From an uncultured Flavobacteriales bacterium (GTDB lineage: Bacteria > Bacteroidota > Bacteroidia > Flavobacteriales > Crocinitomicaceae): a stretch of DNA of 8,218 nt. Shown here piece by piece: positions 1 to 5,108 of this stretch. The notes beneath the pieces were generated by a model. It saw only the letters and a list, made by a program, of their open reading frames with translations. It was not told the DNA's origin and did no database searches. Within the stretch, counting starts at the first letter, position 1; the number at the start of each line of letters is the position of its first letter. The DNA lies in contig CAMPIU010000118.1 in assembly GCA_946886545.1 (NCBI GenBank), positions 1 through 8,218 on the forward strand, written 5' to 3'. Position numbers and translations under genes: made by a program.

Positions 1-348
1 GCGGTTCTGGAAATCCCTTTCATGGCAGATGGAGGTGTTGTTCATAAGGGATTGCCCGAGATCAAAAAACATTTTGAGAATGTTGCGGCAGATTCGATGA
101 CAAATCTCATCCGGATAGAGGAAATAATGGCAAAAACCTACCATAATGAAGAGGTGGCAACTGTCGAATTTTTCACGAAAGGGAGGCTGATCAGTACCGG
201 CGAAACCTTCCACATTCCTTCTGCAGTAGCCATTATCCGCTTTGGCGAAACGGGGATAGTTCATTACAAAGACATTCCCAACACGATCTGCATCGCAAAA
301 AAAGCAGGAGTACTGAACCAACTGCTGGATTCCTGGAAAGAGAAGTAA
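1..348 (+). CDS. SnoaL/NTF2-like small protein (5' end missing)
   Basis: The reading frame is already open at base 1 (Ala-Val-Leu-Glu-Ile-Pro-Phe before the first ATG at base 22), so the true start lies outside the window and about 115 residues are visible. The pattern fits the SnoaL-like/NTF2 fold of small cone-shaped alpha+beta proteins: a V-L-E-I-P-F strand, then KGLPEIKKHFEN (a helix typical of these folds), a HNEEVATVEFFTKG strand, and a final strand containing HYKDIPN. Members range from polyketide cyclases and ketosteroid isomerases to proteins with no known reaction. No catalytic Asp/His pair can be assigned here, so the substrate is unknown. It has no signal peptide in the visible part and is probably cytoplasmic. 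The gene ends 154 bp before a lipoprotein gene on the same strand. Family placement is by pattern recognition; the exact function is not inferred. Confidence 0.75.
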   Translation, partial: AVLEIPFMADGGVVHKGLPEIKKHFENVAADSMTNLIRIEEIMAKTYHNEEVATVEFFTKGRLISTGETFHIPSAVAIIRFGETGIVHYKDIPNTICIAKKAGVLNQLLDSWKEK

Positions 349-364
349 ACGGGTTTTTCTGTCT

Positions 365-382
365 TCCTCCTTTGAAGGAGGA
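365..382. repeat. Short palindromic intergenic repeat
   Basis: TCCTCCTT-TG-AAGGAGGA forms a perfect 8-bp inverted repeat with a 2-base centre, 17 bases after the stop of the first gene. It is followed by a further GGAGGAT copy and a GC-richer tail to about 410. Purine-rich/pyrimidine-rich palindromes of this kind are scattered between genes in many Bacteroidota genomes, and this looks like one such copy. It could also act as a transcript-end hairpin, but no T-run follows it, so I do not call it a terminator. Confidence 0.55.
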
Positions 383-502
383 TCGAGGAGGATGGCTAAA
401 CCATTGGGTCATCTTATTTACCGAGCAGTTTGATTTCTGTTTTGGCAAATTGCTGATAGTTGCTCAATTTTAGTTAAGTTCAACTTGGATTAATCTTCTA
501 TT

Positions 503-1096
503 ATGAAAGTTTGGAACATCTGTTTATTATTTGCAATCACTGCTTGCTCTTCCCCGGAAACAGAAGCGGTCGAGACGGTATCAATTGAAACACTTGATGA
601 GATCAAAACGGAGGATTCAATCGAGTCTTCCACGAGGGTTCAGGAAGTAAGTTCTTTTATCTTGCCCAATGAAGTACTTGTGTTGAGTTTTAAAACCAAA
701 AAGAATAAGCTCTTGTTCGTCTGTCGGGATAAAGACAATAAATACCTGGTTTACCGCTTCGGTAGCAAAACAAAAGTTGAATTGCAATTTCCGGAAAAAC
801 TGGATCAATCGAGTTTTAAAAAGTTTGATTATTCTTCTTACCTCCGTCCGGGGGGAGTTGAGAATCTGGGAATGGCCCTGGATTATTTATCCTTTACAAA
901 CAGCGGATACCGTTACGTGATTTATAAAACATACGCCTCCGAATCAGTAGGTAATGAAAATGAAATAGGGATTCGGATCATTCATCTGAAAACAGAGAAG
1001 GAAACGAAGATCGAAGGTGATTTTGATACTTTTGAAGGTGGCTTTCCGGAAGAAACAATGGAATTGGTGAATCAAAGTGAAATACTTTACGAGTAA
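503..1096 (+). CDS. Uncharacterised lipoprotein
   Basis: The 197-residue product starts with a short lipoprotein signal peptide: a Lys at position 2, a hydrophobic run, and a lipobox Ile-Thr-Ala-Cys with the lipidated Cys at residue 15. The mature protein begins Ser-Ser-Pro-Glu and stays acidic and Ser/Thr/Glu-rich to about residue 45. This resembles the negatively charged export signals of surface lipoproteins in Bacteroidota, so surface exposure is possible but unproven. The rest (about 50-197) alternates predicted beta strands such as VLVLSFKTKKNKLLFVCRD and YRYVIYKTYA and has no catalytic motif I recognise. No convincing TAnnTTTG promoter is visible in the 154 bp upstream. It has no operon partner; the next gene on its strand is a microprotein gene 112 bp downstream with its own promoter. 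Lipoprotein status is strong; function is unknown. Confidence 0.85.
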   Translation: MKVWNICLLFAITACSSPETEAVETVSIETLDEIKTEDSIESSTRVQEVSSFILPNEVLVLSFKTKKNKLLFVCRDKDNKYLVYRFGSKTKVELQFPEKLDQSSFKKFDYSSYLRPGGVENLGMALDYLSFTNSGYRYVIYKTYASESVGNENEIGIRIIHLKTEKETKIEGDFDTFEGGFPEETMELVNQSEILYE

Positions 1097-1156
1097 GGAT
1101 TAGAGCAGTGTCCGGATGCATCTGATTTAATAAACGATTCACAAGTGCTTAACCCG

Positions 1157-1182
1157 TTTGCAAAAGACATGAACTAGCTTTG
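1157..1182 (+). promoter_or_regulatory. Bacteroidota-type promoter for the microprotein gene
   Basis: A perfect -7 element TAGCTTTG (consensus TAnnTTTG) lies at 1175-1182, 26 bases before the ATG at 1209. A TTTG at 1157-1160 could be the -33 element, but its 14-base spacer is shorter than the usual 17-23. The start of transcription would fall near 1188, giving an A-rich leader of about 20 bases. Confidence 0.6.
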
Positions 1183-1208
1183 TGTAAACAAACACACAAG
1201 CAGAAATC

Positions 1209-1307
1209 ATGAAAGAACAAAAACTAAGAATCATGACTTTTATCGATCGCACCTTTTGGCTTTGGCTGGCCTGCGGTTCGGTGATTATTTATTTAGGCTT
1301 CCGGTGA
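1209..1307 (+). CDS. 32-residue single-span membrane microprotein
   Basis: ATG at 1209 opens a frame of 32 codons ending in TGA at 1305-1307. The N-terminus is basic (Lys2, Lys5, Arg7, Arg14). A hydrophobic stretch with three aromatic residues and a Cys (residues 15-31, containing FWLWLACGSVIIYLGF) follows, and the protein ends in Arg. This predicts a single inner-membrane helix with the N-terminus inside. Support beyond the frame itself is a perfect -7 promoter element at a suitable distance, an A-rich leader typical of the phylum, and a hairpin 22 bases after the stop. There is no homologue I can name and no function is proposed. The alternative is a chance frame inside a long intergenic stretch; the promoter and clean membrane-helix composition make that less likely. 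Confidence 0.55.
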   Translation: MKEQKLRIMTFIDRTFWLWLACGSVIIYLGFR

Positions 1308-1329
1308 AGGTCTGAATATCACCCTTCTG

Positions 1330-1347
1330 ATTCTCAAAAGTGAGAAT
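1330..1347 (+). terminator. Possible transcript-end hairpin
   Basis: ATTCTCA-AAAG-TGAGAAT is a perfect 7-bp stem with a 4-base loop, starting 22 bases after the microprotein stop. It has no following T-run and is AT-rich, so as a classical terminator it would be weak. Twelve bases of it (TTCTCAAAAGTG) recur at 1573-1584, just beyond the end of the minus-strand outer-membrane gene. Confidence 0.35.
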
Positions 1348-1412
1348 ACATGGTTCTGCGGAATTATGCTCAGTTTTATCACATGTTAGTGCTAGTAAAT
1401 AGGTCACTCGTA

Positions 1413-1456
1413 GATAGCAGGAGTATAGAGCGTAGATAGAGCGACTATAGAGCGAC
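1413..1456. repeat. 11-bp tandem repeat, three good copies plus one decayed
   Basis: Units start at 1424, 1435 and 1446, an exact 11-bp period: TATAGAGCGTA, GATAGAGCGAC, TATAGAGCGAC. A fourth, weaker unit (GATAGCAGGAG, 7 of 11 matches) sits directly upstream at 1413. The shared core is ATAGAGCG. The array lies between two convergent genes with no coding frame over it. The period is about one helical turn. Confidence 0.7.
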
Positions 1457-1598
1457 TTTTGTTAATAATTTAACTAACGATTTTACTGGGATTTGGAACT
1501 TTTATCAATCAATTTTGGAGAGAACCAAGTCTTAAAATCTTAAAGTATTAAAATCTTAATATCTAATTATCTTTCTCAAAAGTGTAAATAATCATTCA

Positions 1599-3062
1599 TC
1601 ACTTATCCTCCATCAATTTCCCTAAAGTCAATTCAATCATCAGGCGATAAGAATAAGCCTCAGTTCTAACTCCAGGGCCTTGATCACCTGTTAATCCATT
1701 CCTGGCAGCATTGGGACTTGTGAAATCTACCGTGTAATTCGTCGTTTTCGGAAGCGCAAATCCGAATTCAAAGACCGCCGAAGCCCGCTTGCCCCCTTTC
1801 AGGTCCAGGTTCCCTCCTAAAGCAAACACCAAACGGCTGTATTGTGATGATTGAACATTTTGCCGGGTGAAAGTGTAAACAGGATAACGGTTGTAATTGA
1901 AATCCGTATGACCACCGAATTGGATACCGGACTTCTTGCTTACCTGAATCTCAATCCCCAATCCAACATTCGTTACCGGCCTGGATCCCTCACCGTATGA
2001 AAGGAATTTTTGACCGCCAAATAAAGCAATGATCACCGAATCGGTAATAAACTCCGGGTAATGCTGAGCCTCAGTCGGGTCATTATGGATCAGGTAATAA
2101 TTTTGCTTGAGAAAAGTTTCAGCGGAAGCATGCAGCCACACCTTTTCGCTTACTTGCAAGCTTACACCTAAACTGAATGAAGCCGGATTGCGATGTGTAA
2201 CTTTTGTTCTGGTGGATTTTGATACAATCGAGATATCAAAGGGAAGAAGTCCCTCTCCATCTAAATTCAATGTGGAGAATTCCCTGAAAAAAGTTCCTCT
2301 TCCAACAATATTGAATGTGGGAAGCGTTGCTGCAAAACCTATCCGGAACTTCGGATAGTGAAGTAATACGGAGGGCTTGAACATCGCTTTTACATCCCAG
2401 TAATTGAATGAAATATTGGATGAAAACCGGGTGTCCTGGGAAGAAGAAGTGTCTTGGGGAAGTATCGTAATAGAGTAATCATTGTAATATTTGACACTCT
2501 TAAACATTCCCATGTGCGTTAAGCCGAAAGATAAATGCGGTGTGGCATCATAGGAAATCCCAAATCCAACAGAATATTCGATGTTGCGAATCTCCTGGGC
2601 ATAGGTGGAAACAAAATTTTCCTGTCCGGGAAGATCAATTGCATCGTATTGCGCCGAATGAAAAGAATTCAATTTGCTGTTGTGAACATTTTTGGATAAA
2701 AGCATATAACCCACATGCCATTTCGGGAATTTTTTCAATGTCATGATTCCTGCAACCATATTGGGTACCACGGAAAATTCGGTACTATGAAGATCCTGTT
2801 TCGGACCAAGTGCGTTTTGCTGCTTGAATTTTCTGATTTGGTAAGCATTTACGGAAAAGGAAAGCGCCCTTTTTTCTACCAGTGTCATGGCCGCTGCATT
2901 GTAATAGACCATCGAATAATCATCCAGCCCCCCAGCAGCAGCTCCGCCCAAAGCACTTGCTTTTATTCCGAATTGATCGTTCCAATAGTGATTATCTTGT
3001 CCGAATGCGAGAGAACTGAAACAGTTTACCACTAATAGAAACAAGGTGTTTTTTGTATTCAT
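1599..3062 (-). CDS. FadL/OmpP1/TodX-like outer-membrane protein
   Basis: The 487-residue protein begins with a clear signal peptide (about residues 1-21, ending Ala-Phe-Gly before Gln22). The mature N-terminus carries the pattern of the FadL/TodX family near residues 31-60: FGIKASALGGAAAGG, then an Asp-Asp-Tyr-Ser, then VYYNAAAM in place of the usual Asn-Pro-Ala-Gly/Ala-Met. In FadL this region forms the plug inside a 14-strand barrel that lets hydrophobic compounds diffuse across the outer membrane. The rest is a long run of alternating aromatic/hydrophobic strands typical of such barrels, and the length is close to that of the family. The Pro of the usual NPA motif is replaced by Ala (Asn-Ala-Ala). 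The ligand cannot be read from sequence. It is transcribed away from the rhomboid gene, and the two share an 81-96 bp upstream region. It may belong to a divergent branch of the family; confidence is high for an outer-membrane barrel and moderate for FadL. Confidence 0.75.
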   Translation of the reverse strand: MNTKNTLFLLVVNCFSSLAFGQDNHYWNDQFGIKASALGGAAAGGLDDYSMVYYNAAAMTLVEKRALSFSVNAYQIRKFKQQNALGPKQDLHSTEFSVVPNMVAGIMTLKKFPKWHVGYMLLSKNVHNSKLNSFHSAQYDAIDLPGQENFVSTYAQEIRNIEYSVGFGISYDATPHLSFGLTHMGMFKSVKYYNDYSITILPQDTSSSQDTRFSSNISFNYWDVKAMFKPSVLLHYPKFRIGFAATLPTFNIVGRGTFFREFSTLNLDGEGLLPFDISIVSKSTRTKVTHRNPASFSLGVSLQVSEKVWLHASAETFLKQNYYLIHNDPTEAQHYPEFITDSVIIALFGGQKFLSYGEGSRPVTNVGLGIEIQVSKKSGIQFGGHTDFNYNRYPVYTFTRQNVQSSQYSRLVFALGGNLDLKGGKRASAVFEFGFALPKTTNYTVDFTSPNAARNGLTGDQGPGVRTEAYSYRLMIELTLGKLMEDK

Positions 3063-3087
3063 GTTCCCTAAGTTAGCTATTAAATCC

Positions 3088-3117
3088 CGAAATTATTCTG
3101 TCAATTTGACAGGATAA
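3088..3117 (-). promoter_or_regulatory. Probable promoter of the FadL-like gene
   Basis: On the minus strand TAATTTCG (3088-3095) matches TAnnTTTG at all but one fixed position. It has a TTA as imperfect -33 box at 3115-3117, 19 bases away. The element ends 25 bases before the ATG, similar to the distance seen for the other promoters in this window. The spacer is occupied by the palindrome at 3098-3112. Confidence 0.45.
3098..3112. promoter_or_regulatory. 15-bp palindrome, candidate operator
   Basis: CTGTCAA-T-TTGACAG is a perfect inverted repeat with 7-bp arms and one central base, lying between two divergent genes. It fills the spacer of the probable minus-strand promoter, and its right arm contains the TTTG that could serve as -33 box for the plus-strand gene. 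This is the usual location for a dimeric repressor site acting on both genes. The regulator is not identifiable from the site. Confidence 0.45.
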
Positions 3118-3136
3118 ATTATTCGGACTAGTTGTT
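3105..3136 (+). promoter_or_regulatory. Weak candidate promoter of the rhomboid gene
   Basis: TTTG at 3105-3108 and TAGTTGTT at 3129-3136 are separated by 20 bases, the normal Bacteroidota spacing. The -7 box matches TAnnTTTG at only 4 of 6 fixed positions. It ends 22 bases before the ATG at 3159, which favours that start over ATG 3144. Confidence 0.3.
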
Positions 3137-3158
3137 GAGGGAAATGGTTGTGAATCAG

Positions 3159-3971
3159 ATGAAACAATTTTCGGGAAGGTCTGCGGAAGCGCTCATATAT
3201 CCCTTGCTTTTATTGCTTGTTTGCTGGGCAATATGGCTTCTGGAAAAGACTTCCGGAGCGAGTGATTTTATCCAATGGGGAATCCGGCCAAGGCATTGGA
3301 GTAGTTGGAAGGGACTATTTTTCATGCCATTATTGCATGATCCGTATAGTGTGAAACATATTTTGAATAATTCACTTCCGACCTACTTGTTACTTGCTGC
3401 GGTGATCTATTATTACCGGGAAGTTGCACTCAAAGTATTTTTGATTTCCTGGTTCGGAACAGGATTGATCGTTTGGTGGATCGCACAGGACAACGGTGCC
3501 TACCATATCGGGATGAGTGGAGTGATTTATGCACTTTTCGGGTTCTTGTTTATTTCCGGATTCTTTAGAAGAGTAAGAGCTTTGCAGGGAATTTCATTGG
3601 CAATCATTTTTGTCTACGGAAGTATGATTTGGGGGATTTTCCCCACAGAACCATCCATTTCATGGGAAGGGCACTTCGGTGGATTTATCGTAGGAGTCTG
3701 TTTGGCAATCGTATTTAGAAAACACGGGCCCGTAAGTCCGAAATACCAATACGAAGTTGAAAAAGAATTAGGAATTGAACCTCCCGATCTGGAGGGTATG
3801 TGGAGAAGAAACCAGGAAGAAATTGCTCACAGGCAATATTTGGAACAGTTGTACAGGGAACAGGAAAACCTGCATGGGCCTCATCCGCCGGTTCAAATCA
3901 TTTACCACATAAACCCGGCTAAGAAAGCACAGGATGAGGAAGAAAAACCTCAGGACGATACTGAAAAATAA
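3159..3971 (+). CDS. Rhomboid family intramembrane serine protease
   Basis: The protein has about 270 residues and six predicted membrane helices (roughly 11-29, 67-86, 90-109, 118-136, 142-161 and 171-186), followed by a charged cytoplasmic tail of about 85 residues rich in Glu, Gln and Pro. The catalytic dyad is intact. The nucleophile is Ser120 in HIGMSG at the start of helix 4, and the base is His172 in WEGHFGG at the start of helix 6. The helix 2 His-Ile-Leu-Asn-Asn matches the conserved oxyanion-region His/Asn. Rhomboids cleave transmembrane segments of other membrane proteins within the inner membrane; the substrate here is unknown. In-frame ATGs exist at 3144 and 3159; I use 3159 because of its distance from the candidate promoter, and the difference is five residues. 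The last 53 bases overlap the 3' end of the opposite-strand phosphatase gene. Confidence 0.9.
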   Translation: MKQFSGRSAEALIYPLLLLLVCWAIWLLEKTSGASDFIQWGIRPRHWSSWKGLFFMPLLHDPYSVKHILNNSLPTYLLLAAVIYYYREVALKVFLISWFGTGLIVWWIAQDNGAYHIGMSGVIYALFGFLFISGFFRRVRALQGISLAIIFVYGSMIWGIFPTEPSISWEGHFGGFIVGVCLAIVFRKHGPVSPKYQYEVEKELGIEPPDLEGMWRRNQEEIAHRQYLEQLYREQENLHGPHPPVQIIYHINPAKKAQDEEEKPQDDTEK

Positions 3972-4425
3972 CGGATGCTATTCCTTCGCTTAAGTAATCC
4001 CAGGACTCAAAAGGAATAGCCAACGAGACCATTTCCGAAGTTCGCATAGGAATGATTTCACCCGACAGATAACTTGCCAGTTGCGAAATTCCTTCGTTGT
4101 GCCCTACAAGTGTTATAACCGGCTCATTATTTCCATGGTCCGTAATAACCCGGATCATTTCGTAGTGCGAAGCATCATACAGTTCTTTTGTCAGTTCTGA
4201 GTTACAACGTTCGGTAAGATGCTGGCAAATAATTGATTTGGTTTGTTGGGTTCTTACTGCACTGGAGCAGATAACTTTCCCCAAAGAGATGTGGTGTGTT
4301 TGTAAATAGTTGCCAAGAACGTTTGCCTGGGAAATCCCCTTGTCAAGAAGTTCACGATCAAAATCAGTCCCTGTAGGTGATGTTTGCTTCGTTTTTGCAT
4401 GCCGAATGAGGTTCAGTGTTAACAT
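3919..4425 (-). CDS. SixA-type histidine phosphatase
   Basis: The 168-residue product begins MLTLNLIRHAKT, the phosphohistidine (RHG) motif of the histidine phosphatase superfamily right at the N-terminus, as in SixA. Catalytic residues visible are Arg8 and His9 (nucleophile), Arg58 in the segment CSSAVRTQQT, Glu81, and His109 in LVGHN. SixA proteins remove phosphate from phosphohistidine, for example on phosphotransfer (HPt) domains or PTS proteins; the target here is not evident from neighbours. There is no signal peptide, so it is probably cytoplasmic. The frame stays open upstream to a TTG near 4479, but that TTG coincides with the -33 promoter box, so ATG 4425 is the credible start. The gene is divergent from the sigma factor gene and convergent with, and overlapping, the rhomboid gene. 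Confidence 0.88.
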   Translation of the reverse strand: MLTLNLIRHAKTKQTSPTGTDFDRELLDKGISQANVLGNYLQTHHISLGKVICSSAVRTQQTKSIICQHLTERCNSELTKELYDASHYEMIRVITDHGNNEPVITLVGHNEGISQLASYLSGEIIPMRTSEMVSLAIPFESWDYLSEGIASVIFQYRPEVFLPHPVLS

Positions 4426-4449
4426 TTTTGAGTAATTTCCAACCAATCG

Positions 4450-4479
4450 TAAAGATATGACGTTATGTGTAAAAAGCAA
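4450..4479 (-). promoter_or_regulatory. Promoter of the SixA-type phosphatase gene
   Basis: On the minus strand TTG (4477-4479) and TATCTTTA (4450-4457; one mismatch to TAnnTTTG) are separated by 19 bases, the preferred spacing in Bacteroidota. The -7 box ends 24 bases before ATG 4425, implying a leader of roughly 20 bases. This placement also rules out the longer TTG-initiated frame. Confidence 0.6.
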
Positions 4480-4532
4480 GATTCAACTTTCAACATTTCG
4501 TCTTGTTAATAAACAATTTTGAACCCAGGTAA

Positions 4533-5108
4533 ATGCAAGTAACCAAACAGATATTGTTGGGGTCCGCTGAGAATGATAGACGCGCTCAAAAAGTGCTCTA
4601 TGAATATTGTTACAGGCAGTTTATTCGCTTGTGTATGCGCTACTATGCAAATCACGAAGATGCAAGACATGCCTTGAATAACGGGTTTTTGAAAATTGTG
4701 AATGGATTGCAGAATGTAGATTTGGATGAATTAAACTTTGCAGCCTGGGCAAAACGGATTATTGTAAACACCTTGATTGATGAATACCGGAAAAATAAAA
4801 ATCACAATCAGGTAATAATAGCAAGGGAAACAGAAGCTGAATTGGCTAATTCGGCTGAGAAAGTTGAAAATTTGGGAGCATTGGAGTTGAGTTACCAGGA
4901 AATCCTGGACTTGCTCAAAACCATTCCACCGATCTCTGCACATGTTTTTACATTGTATGTGATTGATGGATACAACCACAAAGAAATCGGAGATTTACTC
5001 GAGATTTCTGAAGGAACCTCAAAATGGCACCTCTCAACTGCACGAAAATTGCTGAGAGAAAGGCTGGAGTTGATGGAAAATAGATATGAAAAACGCTTTG
5101 TAATATGA
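4533..5108 (+). CDS. ECF-type RNA polymerase sigma-70 factor
   Basis: The 191-residue protein has only the two domains of an ECF sigma factor. Sigma region 2 spans about residues 22-90, with the promoter-melting/-10 recognition helix in the segment FAAWAKRIIVNTLIDEYRKN. Sigma region 4 spans about 120-180, with a helix-turn-helix around residues 147-175 (GYNHKEIGDLLEIS, then GTSKWHLSTARKLL) that reads the -35 box. A variable linker of about 30 residues separates them. Region 2.2 reads HALNNGFLKI, where related factors usually have an acidic/Gln pair before the Phe. Its stop overlaps the next start as ATGA, the classic arrangement of a sigma factor with its own anti-sigma factor. No good TAnnTTTG promoter fits upstream: CAATTTTG at 4514-4521 is only 11 bases from the ATG, so autoregulation through an unrecognised promoter is possible. 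Family call is firm; subgroup (ECF21-like) is inferred from the partner. Confidence 0.92.
   Translation: MQVTKQILLGSAENDRRAQKVLYEYCYRQFIRLCMRYYANHEDARHALNNGFLKIVNGLQNVDLDELNFAAWAKRIIVNTLIDEYRKNKNHNQVIIARETEAELANSAEKVENLGALELSYQEILDLLKTIPPISAHVFTLYVIDGYNHKEIGDLLEISEGTSKWHLSTARKLLRERLELMENRYEKRFVI

Larger units (their letters stand above)
1308..1598. other. Gene-free convergent intergenic stretch
   Basis: Between the microprotein stop and the stop of the minus-strand outer-membrane gene I see no further credible coding frame. The stretch contains the hairpin at 1330-1347, the 11-bp repeats at 1413-1456, and an AT-rich block in which AAAATCTTAA occurs twice 16 bp apart (1534-1543 and 1550-1559). 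The block lies where the minus-strand transcript should end, but no strong hairpin plus T-run terminator is visible for that gene. Confidence 0.6.

Noticed and set aside
1413..1456. CRISPR array
   Set aside because: Units are 11 bp and directly adjacent, with no spacers and no cas genes nearby.
2107..2358. 83-codon plus-strand frame opposite the FadL-like gene
   Set aside because: It mirrors the well-supported barrel gene and has no promoter or recognisable domain.
2715..3035. 106-codon plus-strand frame
   Set aside because: It is entirely opposite the FadL-like gene, has no family pattern and Cys/His-rich out-of-frame composition, so it is a shadow.
3132..3158. TTG start at 3132 for the rhomboid gene
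   Set aside because: TTG overlaps the candidate -7 box, and two ATGs follow within 27 bases; the conserved part begins later.
4426..4479. N-terminal extension of the phosphatase from a TTG at 4479
   Set aside because: The extension would be translated from its own promoter region; the TTG is the -33 box and the family begins a few residues before the Arg-His motif, fitting ATG 4425.
4481..4521. An ECF-type AAC...CGTC promoter upstream of the sigma gene
   Set aside because: AAC at 4485 and CGTC at 4499 are only 11 bases apart, too short for the usual ECF spacing of about 16-17.
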